Origin: Vitrella brassicaformis | Taxonomy: Eukaryota > Sar > Vitrellaceae | NCBI GenBank assembly: GCA_001179505.1 | Contig: CDMY01000336.1 | Span: forward strand, 1-64,000 | Direction of reading: 5' to 3' | DNA length: 64,000 bases | Shown: positions 22,899 to 34,974 of the stretch, piece by piece | Numbering within the stretch: position 1 is the first letter of the stretch | How the letters are laid out: the number at the start of each line of letters is the position of its first letter | Made by a program: the position numbers and the translations under genes | The notes under the pieces: generated by a model | What the model saw: the letters and a program-made list of their open reading frames with translations, nothing else | Told to the model about the DNA's origin: nothing | Databases searched by the model: none

Positions 22899-23435
22899 GT
22901 TGGCGACTCAGAAACAGGCGAACAAGAGGAAGGAGAGAGGGAAAGAGAGACTTTTTCGTGTAGTCAGTCAGGGGCGGGTGGGTGGAAGGAAGGTTCAGGG
23001 CAGTGCAGTGCATGCCTGAGTTGTTCTGCGATGACGGACGGTACAGTAGATGATGCCGACTGCCCGATCGATGTGAGTGGGATGGATGGATGTCCAACAA
23101 GGCCTGCCTCACTCACCGTCACACACACACACACAGCACAGGCCGCTGAGTCTCTTACGATGCGATTAATGCCTACACTCACAAGTCAGCATCAGTAGCA
23201 CCGCCGCCGGCCGCTTGACTGGGATCTCCCCCAAAAGTCGCGAGACGAGAATCGCGACGAGACGGGGGCGACGAGGGCCACTCGAACGGGAAGAGCGTTG
23301 TTCGTCGTCGTTGTCGTCGTTCGTTCACATCACGGGGTCCTTACCAGGGCAGAAAGGGTATTCTTTTGATCGAGGAGCATGCGTCAGAGGCAAACCTGAA
23401 GCAATAGCAGTGATACAGTTGAGTGCAGTCCCATC
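22899..23435. other. Intergenic spacer
   Basis: No coding support. The stretch contains a CA run near 23122-23134 and CGTCGT-rich sequence (23290-23325) just before the next gene; this may be promoter or 5' UTR. Confidence 0.5.
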
Positions 23436-26400
23436 ATGGGTTCGGAAGCCGCCGCCGAAGCTCTCCTCGCGTCCTTTGCGGAGGGAGCTCGCTTGGAGAT
23501 GAAGCGGCTGGTCAAGCGGGTAAGGACCACCGGCAAAGAACAGCACCAACACACACAAATCAACGCTGAGGCTCTGTCTATCCACACACCTGCTGTTGGT
23601 TGCGTGTTGTGGCACGGGCAGGAGCCGCAGTCTGACGATGACGACCTGGATGGCTCCGAGAGGAGCGAAGATGAGGGTCAGGATGGCGTCGGTGCAGCTG
23701 CTGCTGCCGCTGCCGCTGCTGCCGGTTCCGAGCAGTTGCAGCCGAAGAAGCGCGGCCGCCCGAAGGGCAGCCTCGACAAGCAGCCTCGCCGCGCCGCCAA
23801 GAAGCCTTCAGTGCAGACCAGGCTGGCCTCGCTGCCTGACGAACAAGTGGACAAGGCCATCGCTGACCTCATGCGGCCCGACATAGAGGGACTGGTCAGC
23901 CAGACAGACAGCGGAAGGCAGCGATTGCTCACGGGGTCCCTCCTGTGCTGTGCTGTCTGTATGTGTGTTGTGTTGTCTGCGTGTCAGATTCCGGCGTACC
24001 AGCCTGGCGCTACCTTGCCGTTCGGGCGTCCAAGCATCGCTGTGCTTAAGTTCATCGCAACCAAGATGTTGGAAGGTGAGTGCCCTGCCTGTCCTGACTG
24101 ACATGGATGGATGGATGGATGGATGGCTGGATGGCTGGATGGCTGGATGGCTGGATGGCTGGATGGCTGGGCGGATGGATGCAGGTGGCGGTCAGTTGCA
24201 TTGGACCATCAAGAACGAGACCATATGCAAACTCGCAGCAGAAAGGCAAGCAGGCAGCAAGCTCCGCACCACACCACACCGTATAGCTACCTCCTTTCCT
24301 TACTCTGTCATGTGCAGGGGTTTGTGGGAGGCGGCCTATCGTCTTAGCGAGGAGCATCTGGGCACCCGGCCGCCCGGTCTGCTTCTTGAGGTCGCCTGCG
24401 CCCACTACCAGCGGCACCGCAACCCCAGCAAGAGGGCCCGCAATGAGGAGGCCAAGGCAGTCGAGGAGGAGAAGCAGGGAAAGAGGGATACCGAGGTCAT
24501 CCGCATCGTCAGGAAGGAGCTGTGCCGCAGCGAAGATGCGCCTGCTGTGTTCCCGCTCTACCTCTGCCAGATCGGCACCGTCCCCAACGCATCGCTCAAG
24601 TGGTACGTACGCTCACATGCATCTCATTGTCAAGACGAGAGAGAGATGGTGTCTTACCTGCCAGTCATCCAGACCAGACGTGTGTTGTGTTGTGTTGTGT
24701 TGTGTTGTGGCCGTGTTCGTATCGTCAGGCTGAATGTGTATGAGCTGCCGCGTGCCCTGGTCAGGGAATACGAGGCCTCCCTGCCGGCTGCCGACACAAG
24801 CCGCATCAAGAAGGAGGAGGCCCTCGCCGCACTCTCGCTCGCCCCGCAGGACCCGCCCGAACCCATGGTCTCCGAGAACCCCTCTTCGTCTGTTGCGGCG
24901 TCCTCCCTCCCCCCTGGCCACCCTCACTACGCCAGCAAGGTGGCCTTCCGCCGCAAGCAGGCCAAGCAGCTCATGCTGGAGATCGGCAAACGCGAGGAGG
25001 CCATCCTCAATGCCACCAAGGACAAGTCCAGTGCTGCAGCAGCAGCAGCCCCCATCCCCGCCCGCGCCGTCCGTGAGCTGGCGGCCCTATCGGTCCAGCT
25101 GGTCGAGAAGTTCCCGGATGTGCTGCTCCCCGACGAGCGTACGCAGCTGGAGGAGTTCGCAGCGGCGGTGCAGCAGATGGGCAGCGACGCCATGGCGGCT
25201 GGCCTGTGTGAGGGCACCTCATCCAGCCATCCCCCATTGCCGCGTCTGGCTTGCTCTGCAGGGGACGACAGCAGCAGTAGCCCTGTTGCCGGCAGCAGCC
25301 ACACGGGGGCGCAGGGCGAGGGCTCGCGGATTGAGGCTTCGGCTCGCGGGGCACCATCTGGCTTCCCTTATGAGCTGTATGAGCACTTCGTTATAGCACA
25401 GTGAGTCGAGTCGAGTCATCGAATGCACAACACGCGGCACACGAGATCCGTCCATTGAATTGATGATTGTGCGTGTGTTGCTGTTGGTGTGTGTTGTGTC
25501 GTATTGTGTTGTGGGGGGCAGCATGAAAGTGAGTACTTTGGGAGCCAAGCTGCCTCTCAATGACTACGACGCGCTGTGGCGGCTGCAGCAGGTGGCCGAG
25601 GAATGGGCGCACGACACCATACGGCACGCCAGAAAGGAGGTACGTCAGTCCATCCATCCATCCATCCGGCCGCTGTGTGTTCCTATGTGCAGGGCTTGAA
25701 TGTGGTTGACGTCCTGAGTGAGAGGCTCGCGGCCATCGAGGCCGAGAGACGCCGCACCCGTGCCAACAGTGCCCTTCCCAACCAAAGCAGGGATGACGAC
25801 CCAGGCTCGGCGGGCAGCCACCACTCCCCTCCCACACACACCCAAGAGCAAGCCACACCCCGCACCACCCCAGACACCACCACCACCACTCAGCCTCCCG
25901 ACTTCGTCACGGGTGCGTTGGCGGTGGAGTATCGGCGCCGCCAGTCGGCCAACCGGACACACTCTGGCGGGCTGACCCCAGCGACCTTCCTCTCGTCTCT
26001 ACTACAGGATGTCCAGGGCACTCAGCCACCGGCCTACCTGCTCAATCACGCCACCGACAGCGGCCGTCTGGCCCAGCTGCACTCTTGGCTGGCGAGCGGG
26101 GCGGCGGTTGACGTTGGCGCATTCACCAGACTCGTCGTGACGGCAGGGAAGGCTGTCAAGTCAGCAGCATCGGCAAGCGCTGGTGATGGTGGGGGTGGGA
26201 GGTCGGCTTTGGCGGATGTTGTCATGCGACAGTATCAGGGGTTCTACTACGGGTGGCTGGCGCCCGAGATGCACCGGATGAAGATGCCCGCACACAAACA
26301 GAAGCCGTACGCCGACCTCTTGTAAGTGAGTACCGGCCGTGTGGCGAGATGTGGCGAGATTCGTGTGCTGACGCCTCCCTCCCTCCCTCGGTGCTGTGTG

Positions 26401-26924
26401 TGTGTGTGGATATGCAGCCTGAAGACGCGTGACTGCTTGAAGGCCATGTGTGCGAACCCAAACGAGTCCCCGCAGACAGTCCACTACTACCTGCAGCAGT
26501 GAGCGGACGGACAAGACACACCGCCACACTCAGACACACTGACTGACCCATCCATCTCTTCTCTCCCCGCTCGTGCGTGCGTGTGTGTGTAATATCAGGT
26601 TGGTCTTCAAGTTCGGCGCGAAACTGGGCGAGTACCGCCTACGGCACCCTCCCACACCCACACCAGCCCCAGCAGGCGCCCCGCAGGCACCTTCCCTGTC
26701 TGTGTCCGCTGTTCCCGCCCCTCCCCAGCAGCCCACCTGCAACGGGATGCCCCTCCCCGCTGCCCAGCCAGAGCAACAGCCATCGGTGCCGGCCTTTCCG
26801 GCCCTCTTCCAGGCCCCCTACGACAACCGCTCTGGATCAGGCCTTTCGGCAGCTGCGGGACAAGAGGCTAGAGGAGGAACGGAGGAGACAGGGGGCGTCG
26901 GACATGATGCAGGAGGACAAGTGA
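23436..26924 (+). CDS. AT-hook nuclear protein, unknown function
   Basis: Eleven exons (23436-23519, 23622-23894, 23988-24075, 24185-24245, 24318-24602, 24729-25400, 25522-25639, 25693-26321, 26418-26498, 26599-26785, 26841-26924) keep phase and give about 853 residues. After an acidic DDDDLDGSE region and a poly-Ala run comes KKRGRPKGS, a classical AT-hook that binds AT-rich minor grooves, so a chromatin role is likely. The rest is helical (for example [13 protein letters not shown]-like and [20 protein letters not shown] stretches) with Ser/Pro-rich linkers; I recognise no catalytic domain. Intron 4 (24246-24317) needs a GC donor (AAAG|GCAAG). A 55-nt last intron is inferred because it leads into [15 protein letters not shown] and a stop at 26924; if it is retained, the frame instead ends at 27022 in a low-complexity tail. 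Confidence 0.75.
24103..24180 (+). repeat. GGAT/GGCT minisatellite in an intron
   Basis: An array of ATGG/CTGG tetramers forming an octamer unit (GGATGGCT) repeated about six times fills most of the intron between exons 3 and 4 of the AT-hook gene and ends next to its acceptor. Confidence 0.9.
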
Positions 26925-27186
26925 CTCACTGTGCCGCGAGAGATCCACCAGCTGCAGAAGAGGTGCCTGATGAGCCATCCGGTGGCCAGCATCAAGAGCC
27001 ACAGCAGCAGCAGCCGGTGTGACGTGACAGGGCCGTGTCATGTGAGTGTGAGTGGATGGATGGGGCATGTCCGCGCCGACCACATGGGGAGGGCAGGCAG
27101 CGGTCAAGCAGGGGGGGAGGGAGGCAGACAGAGAGGTTCAACGATTGATTTGTGTGTCAACGATACGTACGTGTAGTCGAGTCGAT

Positions 27187-27310
27187 ACCTGCCTGCCTGC
27201 CTGCCTGCCTGTCTGGTCGCTGGTGAGACTAGGTGGCTTCGACCAGATCAGATGCGGGTGTGGTTTGTCATGTGCCCGGGCAGGCAGTCAGGCAGGCAGG
27301 CAGGCAGACA
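27187..27310. repeat. Inverted repeat of CCTG/CAGG tetramers
   Basis: A CCTGCCTGCCTG tract (27188-27212) is followed about 70 bp later by the complementary GGCAGGCAGGCAG tract (27283-27307). They could pair as a hairpin about 24 bp long in the spacer between the AT-hook gene and the convergent ECH2 gene. A terminator role is possible but not shown. Confidence 0.7.
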
Positions 27311-27664
27311 CCATAGGTAGTAGCAGAGAGAGTCTGGCTGGCTAATTCAGAGAGATGGATGGCGGATGAAAGGATTGACTGTTTACTTACCAGTGCAGCC
27401 AGCTGGAACAGAGGAACGAGAAAGGTTTAGCACAGCGCACGAAACCACGGCAAGTCCACACTCACTCACCATAAAGCCATCCATGGCATATATGCATCCA
27501 CACACAAATCCACACCAACGCACACCAACGTGTTGTCGTCCCCTGGCCGACCAACAGAACGGACAGACCAGGCCGCAACCATCTCCTCCCGAGACGCACA
27601 CGCACATGCACACAAATAATCCGTCCGTCCGTCTGTCCATCCATCCATCCATCTCATGATCTGT

Positions 27665-28585
27665 CTACAGGGCGGCTCTTGGGTTGTCAGTGTGCAGCAC
27701 AATGAGCCCGTTGCTGAGCGCCACCTTGCCCGAGTTGAGGTTCTTGACCTGGAACACCACCCGCCCCCCATCCCCATTCCCTCCTCCTTGTCGCCACATC
27801 TCGACGGCCAGCACATCGCCCGGCACGACTGTCGAGGCGAACCTGCCCTCGATGCTCCGCACCCTCGACGCGTCGTTGTCGCACATTTCCCTCACCACCC
27901 CGTGGCCCGCAATGCCGAATGTGCACAGGCCGTGCAGAATGGGCACGTCGAAGCCCCCGATGCTGCTGAAGTTGGGGTCCGCGTGAAGCGGGTTGTAGTC
28001 GCCAGACAGGCGGTAGATGAGCGCCTGGTTGGGCGAAGTCGCCTTGGTGAAGACGACGTCAGGCGGCCGGTTGGGCGGGGTGCGAGCAGGGCCTTTGGGC
28101 TGCTTGGGACCGCCGAATCCTCCGATGCCGCGGATGAAGAGCTGGCTGGTGTTGACGCACACGAGGTCGCCTTGCTGGTCGCGGCTTTGCGTCTCGACGA
28201 CCACGAGGGCGGCCTTGCCTTTGTCCCAGACCTCCTTGAGCGAGGCCGTGTGGGTGAGAGTGTCGTCTGTCTGCAATGGCTTGAAGAGCTCCACCTTCTG
28301 CTCGCCGTGCAGCAGCATCATGGGGTTGAAGTCGGGCATGCCGGGGCACTTGCTGAGCGACTCGAAGACCACCTCGCCCCTCGGCAGCACCACGGCGAAC
28401 GACGGGAGGGGGGCGAAGCCGTCGGAGTTCTCGTAAGTGTACTGGAGGTCATTGGCGTCCAGCTGGTCTTGCGAGAGGCCCAGCCCAAGCGCATACAGGA
28501 TGACATCTCGCTTGCTGTAGCTCCGCACCTCACTGCCAAGCTGGAAGCCGCAGCACTTGGACGGCTGCACCTCCGAAGGCTTCAT
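27665..28585 (-). CDS. ECH2: Enoyl-CoA hydratase 2 (MaoC-like, peroxisomal beta-oxidation type)
   Basis: A single uninterrupted 306-residue frame encodes a double hot-dog protein like plant ECH2 and the hydratase-2 domain of MFE-2. The family converts trans-2-enoyl-CoA to (3R)-hydroxyacyl-CoA. The C-terminal hot-dog carries the signature YRLSGDYNPLHADPNF followed by GGFDVPILHGLCTFG, with the catalytic Asp and His (SGDxNPLH). The N-terminal half has YALGLG and FAVVLPRG in the expected order. Length is as expected for ECH2. The C-terminus is ...PRAAL; the last three residues lack the basic residue of a good PTS1 (SKL-like), so peroxisomal import is uncertain. It lacks introns in an intron-rich neighbourhood. 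Its start lies 71 bp from the divergent HPR-like gene. Confidence 0.93.
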   Translation of the reverse strand: MKPSEVQPSKCCGFQLGSEVRSYSKRDVILYALGLGLSQDQLDANDLQYTYENSDGFAPLPSFAVVLPRGEVVFESLSKCPGMPDFNPMMLLHGEQKVELFKPLQTDDTLTHTASLKEVWDKGKAALVVVETQSRDQQGDLVCVNTSQLFIRGIGGFGGPKQPKGPARTPPNRPPDVVFTKATSPNQALIYRLSGDYNPLHADPNFSSIGGFDVPILHGLCTFGIAGHGVVREMCDNDASRVRSIEGRFASTVVPGDVLAVEMWRQGGGNGDGGRVVFQVKNLNSGKVALSNGLIVLHTDNPRAAL

Positions 28586-28655
28586 GGCTTTCGTCAGAAA
28601 GCGCTCTTCTCCTCTTTGATCTGCCGACGATCGGCCGCATGCTGCGAGCTGAGTT

Positions 28656-31600
28656 GTGAATGCCCGCGAGATCTGTGGCAGAAAGCGCCTGTTCAGCTCC
28701 TTCAGCAGCAGTGCACACCTTCCTGAGTCCCTTTCCCTCAGTTTTTGTCTGATGATTCATCGCCGCTCACGAGCGCCAGCCCTGGTGACGCTGGCGCGAC
28801 TTCCGGCGTTCTATGTAGGCCCTCGGTACCGCCGAAGCGGCATTGAGTCTTTTCTGGTACGCAATGAGGCGCTGTTTCATGCAAGGAACTCGAAGGCGTG
28901 TGGTGTGGATGAGTGGGTGACGGTGGAGAGGAGCACTGTGGCGGCACACATGATGCAGCTCATGAACCGCATGAACATCCCGCAACTGATACGGCTGGCA
29001 CAGGTTATAAAGGACGACACGACTGGTCTGTGCGCGATTGTTTGGTGCCCGCTCTGTTTTGTTTTGTTGTGTTTGCTCTCTGTCAGATCCAGCAGGGGCT
29101 GCCCACGTTTGTGGTTCGAGCGCTCCTGTCTGCACTGGCCGTCAACCTGAACGCCAGACTCTCCCCTTCTCGACCCACAGCACGCGCTCGCTCAGCGACT
29201 CCACCATCACCGCTCAGCGATGCAGACTTGTCCTCACGACCGACCAGGCGACGTCGCAAAAGGGGCAGGCGGATCATGCGGCCAGCGGAGATGTTGCGTG
29301 GAAGGGCTCGGTCGCCTCGGCACTGTCCGACGTGCCCAGCTGCGAGCAAGTCGTTGGTGGACCGGCGGTCAGTTCGTGTGTTCCGCGGGAAAGGCGTCAC
29401 GGCAGCGTGTCTGCATCCGCACTATGTGGACGTGTTGCTGCGGAGCCTCTCACACAACGACCTCAAGGACCCTGCGGTGTGCCAGTGGGTGGCCAAGCAC
29501 GTCTACCCCTTTCTCCTCCACTTCCCCCGGCCGACCGTCGTCAGCGTCTTCGGGCGGCTGCAGAAGATGGCCTCACAGTTGCTCTCGGACCAACACACAC
29601 GGGAGGTGATCGCATACTGTCGGGAAGCTATCATGACCACCACCAGCGACTGCGTTTCCGTGCCAGCGCCGGATGGCTGGTCTGAGGGGGCAGTGATGGT
29701 GGGTCCTGGGCACCATTTGGCTGCGGGCGATTTGGTGCGGTTCCTCGGCGGGATGGCTAAGCGCGGGTTCAGGGACGATGCCGAGCTGCTGACGCGTGTG
29801 GGTGAGCGGATCGCTGATGACATCAACTCACTTGACGCTAGGGTGAGGAGGCTGGGCTGAGGAGACGGGCGGGCGTCGTGTTGTGTGTGTGGGTGACTGC
29901 ATTGCATGCACCTGACCTGTACGCAGGAGCTGGTTGCGGTAGCGCAGTCGTGTCTGAGGCTGGACCTGGGGGACTGCATCCTGCTGCACGAAACGGCCAG
30001 GAGGGGTCAGTGAGAAGGAACGAACGCATGTGTCGGGTCGGCACCACCGGGCACTGCACTGCCGAGGGGTGTTCACCCACCCGTTGCTTGCTCTGCTCTG
30101 CTCTGCTGCTTGTGGTGTGTGTCATTCATGTCAGCGACCCTCTTGACACATGAGATGGACGGCCACGAGATCCGTAAGCAGAGAGAGCAGCCAGGGGGCA
30201 GCCAGCCAGCCAGCCAGCCATGCAGAGCACATTGCTGCTTCTTATTTGTGTGTGCGGCTCAGACACGTTCCTGCAGGCATTTGCCCGTTTCGACATCTAC
30301 GACCAGGGCTTCCTGGACGCAATGGCCGACAGAATGGAACACATCGCTGGTCAGTCTGCAGTTGGATGGATGGATGGATGAATGGATGTATGGTGGATCG
30401 GCCTGCACAGACGAGTGTCATGTGTTTGTCAGGTTCGTTGAATGCCAACATTCTGTCGGGTGCGTTGAATGCTCTTGGGAGGCTGCAGGCCAGGTTCGAC
30501 AGCAAACGAGTCCTAGAGGTGGGTAGGTGGGCAACGCGGCAAACAAGAAAAGGGGCAGCAACTCAACTCGTATCGTTGTGGCTTGATTGGGTGCATAGAC
30601 ATGATATGTGTGGATTGGATGGCTGCGTGGCTGCGCTGCAGGTGTTGTGCGACGAGGTCAAGAACAAGGCTGTGGTCTTGGGCGAATTCGTGAGCCAGCC
30701 GCATACATACAGACAGATTCATTCGAGTGGCGTGGCGCCGCTCGCTAATGGCATGTATGTCTTGACTTGATGTGTGTCTGGTCTGCAGCCGGTGACGTCG
30801 TGTCTGTCTGGGTTGAGCAAGCTGAGACACAGGGACCAGAACGTGCTGGAAAAACTGGTNNNNNNNNNNNNNNNNNNNNNNNNNNNNNNNNNNNNNNNNN
30901 NNNNNNNNNNNNNNNNNNNNNNNNNNNNNNNNNNNNNNNNNNNNNNNNNNNNNNNNNNNNNNNNNNNNNNNNNNNNNNNNNNNNNNNNNNNNNNNNNNNN
31001 NNNNNNNNNNNNNNNNNNNNNNNNNNNNNNNNNNNNNNNNNNNNNNNNNNNNNNNNNNNNNNNNNNNNNNNNNNNNNNNNNNNNNNNNNNNNNNNNNNNN
31101 NNNNNNNNNNNNNNNNNNNNNNNNNNNNNNNNNNNNNNNNNNNNNNNNNNNNNNNNNNNGGGGGTGTGGACAGGCAGGGACAACAGACAGTGAGGAATGG
31201 GCCTGCTTACCTTACCATCGTGTGTCAATATTGGGTGGATGGATGGATGGATGCAGTCGTGTCGTCTGAATCACCTGTTGAAGTCGTCACAGGCCACCCA
31301 CTTCAACTCTAACACACTCGCCATTGCCGTACGAACGAACGGGTGGATTGGATACACACACGTCATGTCATGTCATCTGTTTAAACATTCAGATCTCCAC
31401 CTTGGCTCGTTTCGACTACCTTCATGTGGACCTCTACCGCTCCATCGCTGCCGTAAGCCAAGCCAGATGAGATGAGATGAGCACACAGACAAGTGAAGTG
31501 AAGTGAAGTGAAGTGAAGTGAACGGTCCATCTCATCTCATATGTGTGTCTGTGTGTGGACTGGACTGGACAGGCCATGTTGAAGCAGATCAACAACGTCA

Positions 31601-32893
31601 ACGCGGCATCGACACAGCAGCTCATTATGGGTCGGTCGGTCGGTGCGGCAGCCAGACCAGAAGAGAGAAACAATACATGCAGCCAGCGGGGTGACGCACT
31701 GGGCACTGGTCGGCGAATCACGTATGCACCTGTGTGTGCACTGCACTGCAATGCAGCTATGTGCCGCTTCCGGGACCACCCTGACCTCCACGACACCACC
31801 GGTAGGGAAATGAGCCCATCTGGGTGGACGGACGGTTGCATGTGTCTGTCGATGGCCTCATAAACCCCTGCGTGCCTGCCTACGTGCAGTTCGGGTGCTC
31901 AAGGCGTTTGCGAGCCACGTGACGTCGGCCGACGTCCTGCCCACCGTCAGCCCCGTCCAGGCGGCTACCCTGCTCGCATCACTCGCAAAATTCAAGTATG
32001 AAGAAAGACACAGACAGACAGAGGCATACAGGGAGGGACAGATGGAGAGGCAGGGAGGGAGCGAGGGAGGGATGCATGTGTGCATATCAATGACATGCTC
32101 CTCTCTGTCTGATCTACGGCAGATACTGCGATCCCCACGTTGTGTCGCGGCTGTTGACTGTTCTCACCGGTGGGTGGTGCGTTGTGAGTGAGTTTGCTGC
32201 AGACAGACAGACAAGTCCTGCCTACATCCGCCCGTCTGTCTGTTGTCTGATGGTTGTGACGTGATGTCTGTGTTGTGTGTAGGTGAGTCGACGAGCAGGC
32301 CTGAGCTGTTCGATGAGGGCCGGCCCCGCACCAGGCGGCAGCAGCAAACACCACCCAGGCCGATCGAGATGGTGGCCACGTCCGTACGGGCGTATGCAAC
32401 GGTAGAGAGAGCATCAAGATACCCTGACAGACAGACAGAAACACATTGCCAGCTGAGCTACTCTCTCTCATTGATGTGATGTGCAGATCCCGCCCTGCCC
32501 GTTCGATCTCTCGGCCTGCCACAAGGTGAGGGCGCTCTCTCTCTTGGGGTCGGGTATGCTATGCGTGTGGCGGATTGTGTGGTGTGCAGATCCTTAGTGA
32601 GATGGACCTTGCTCTGCTGCCGTGCGTCGCCGAGAGCATCGCAGAACTCTCCTTCTGGTCGCCGAGGGCCATACACGTCATGCTCATGGTCAGTCATCAG
32701 CACGTCAGTCACGTGGGTGGGGTGTGGTGTGTATGTGTATGTCTGTGTGTGTGATGCGATTGTGTCTTTCAGGTGCGTGATGTGTGTGAGCCGCATCTGC
32801 ACGACATGAAGGCCAACCAGAACCTCTCAATGGCACTCGCATACGCCGACTGGCACTTCAAAGACTGGTCAGCCAGCCAGCCGCTCACTCAGC

Positions 32894-32925
<32 letters not shown>

Positions 32926-34535
32926 CGTCCTGTCCTCTTCACGGCGCTAATGTACCTACCTCTTCTGTCTGTGTGTCAGGGAGGGCGTGTGGGCTGACGA
33001 GCCGACGGAGGATGAGGTCACACAGGCGAAACAAGAGCTCCTCAACGACATGGCGGAGCTCCAGACCAACAGAGGGGAGCTCTTCCAGCCATCCAGACAG
33101 AGCCAGCCACCCCCTCCCCCACCCTCCCCCTCCCCCTCGCCCTTCCACCCCTCCCTGCCAGTGAGCGACTGCTCTGTGGCTGGGGAGGGCGAGTGGGAGG
33201 CGACGGAAGTGCCGTTGGCGCTGGCGTGTGCGTTGGAGAAGGCAACGTGGAAGCAGCGGCTGCTCACCAGCTGTGTCGAGGGCCTTAGGCGACATGAGGG
33301 GTACATCGAAATGTCCTGGACGGCACTCGCAAAGGTAGCTAGGATCAGCAAACCACCCTTGCACTGCTTTGTCCACTTGAGAGTGCCTAGCTAAGTTGTG
33401 TTGTGTCTGTGTCTGTCAGGTGAAGACCCTTTGGGACCTGATCGCTATGGGACTGTATCTGGATAATGACGCCCACCAGGCCGCTACCCTGCCGGCCCCC
33501 CTCCCGCCCCTCCCCCTCCCACCTGACGAGCAGCGGCCCCTCCTCACCCCACCCCACAGCATCCATGTGCTCGAGCACTGCCCACAGCCAGTGCGGCAGC
33601 TCCACGCACGCTACATCAAAGCCCCTCCACCAGCAGCAAGAGCAGATGATGGCGATGACGTGGTTGAGGATGTTAGTGCGGGTGCTGATGGGTTGTCGCC
33701 TTTACTGTGGCGGTGGCTGACGCGGCTGAGTTGCATCACGCGGGCTGCTGCTGAGGAGACAAGGAGACTCACCAAAGAGGGCGGGGGACGAGTGGTACAC
33801 GACGATGCCACCGTCACACCACAGACAGAGACCGAGGCGCCCCCTGCCCCTGCCGATGTCGGCCGGCACCAGCAGCGGCAGCGTGACCAAGCCGCCCCAC
33901 ACACCGACACCCATGTTATTCGGCCTATCTGTTTGGATGTGCCCTTATTGTCCGACCTTGACGTCCAGCGGGCCATCGCCCCCCTCCTCGAGACACCCGA
34001 GTGCGTCTCAGGCGCGGGTGTGGCCATCGACATGCACAGCTCGCCCTACTGCCTGCTGGTCGACCCGATCGTCCGTGGCTGCCGTGTGCCGATGCTGCTG
34101 CTGAAGAAGGACGATCAGCAGCTGCGGGACATGCTCGAGGGCGCCACGAGAGTGAAGCTTGATGCCTTCATGGCGGACCGGACAGAGAGAAAAAATGGTG
34201 GTGATGAGAGGAGCGAGGAGGCCGGGGATCATGAGACGACGGCTTCGCCTGAGGGCGACGCCGCCCCTCTCGCCAGCCCGACCAGCGTCGAGTCGGCCCT
34301 CCCTGTGCTGGGTGAGCTGCTCGAGACTGACTCACCCGACAACGGCCATTCTGTGTCAATTCCGGCTCGTCCCCATCGCCCACATGACGACGAGGCGCTG
34401 CGCAGGACAGTTGACGAGCACTTTGCGTATGCGCGTCGGCAGTGGGAGTTGGGCAAGGGGGGTGGGGGTGCCGGGGGAGGGGCTGTGGCTGTGGCTGTGC
34501 AGCACAGGCGGATGATGCTCAGACAACAGACGTGA
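28656..34535 (+). CDS. Large helical-repeat (HPR/FASTK-like) protein, probably organelle RNA-binding
   Basis: Many exons on one strand share a helical-repeat style: LVRFLGGMAKRGFRDDAELL, ANILSGALNALGRLQARFD, ISTLARFDYLHVDLYRSI and VQAATLLASLAKFKYCDPHV. This L-x3-LAKxx...D pattern recalls heptatricopeptide (HPR) and FASTK proteins, which bind RNA in mitochondria and are expanded in Apicomplexa and relatives. The N-terminus is basic, Ser/Arg-rich and lacks acidic residues (starts at 28656 or 28752: MIHRRSRAPALVTLARLP), as for a mitochondrial presequence. The last exon (33421-34535) holds a C-terminal region with ICLDVPLLSDLD and CLLVDPIVRG; a RAP domain would be expected about here but I cannot confirm one. 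A 300-N gap (30860-31159) removes one or more exons. Exon edges were not all fixed. Confidence 0.6.
30860..31159. other. Assembly gap (300 N)
   Basis: A run of exactly 300 N lies within the HPR-like gene, just after an exon reading SKLRHRDQNVLEKL. Confidence 0.99.
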
Positions 34536-34974
34536 CGGGATTACCTACGTGTGTAATCCGTCCCTTGGTGTGTGATAGGACAGGACATCGACACAGCTGG
34601 GTGTAAAGATTGGATGAATGAGAAAGAAGGAGGGAGGGCCAGGCCATGCGCTTTCCGCGTCGATCGCATCGCATCGCATACATACATACAGTTACGTTAC
34701 AGTAAGTCGGTCGTCTTTCACTCACCACATCCATGCCATGCTCGCACACACACATGAATGAATGAATGAATGGATGTGTATCCTCGTCTTCACACCGCGG
34801 CCGTGCAGGCGACCATGTCTGTCCTGCTGCTGGACGAGTGAGGACGGAGAGGCGCACGTTACGTTCGTCTCCAGTCACTCACTCACCCTCCAGCAGCACA
34901 GGGCACCTCACCTGCCGGCAGGCGTGGAAACAAGACAAGGGAAATCGGAACACACATACTTGACACATGCCAGG
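34536..34974. other. Convergent intergenic spacer
   Basis: No coding support. This is the 3' flank of both the HPR-like gene and the convergent FAM192A-like gene, with short CATA, CACA and GAAT tandem tracts. Confidence 0.6.

Noticed and set aside
28656-29860. PPR protein
   Set aside because: The helical repeats lack the 35-residue spacing and the PPR key residues; the pattern fits HPR/FASTK-like helices better.
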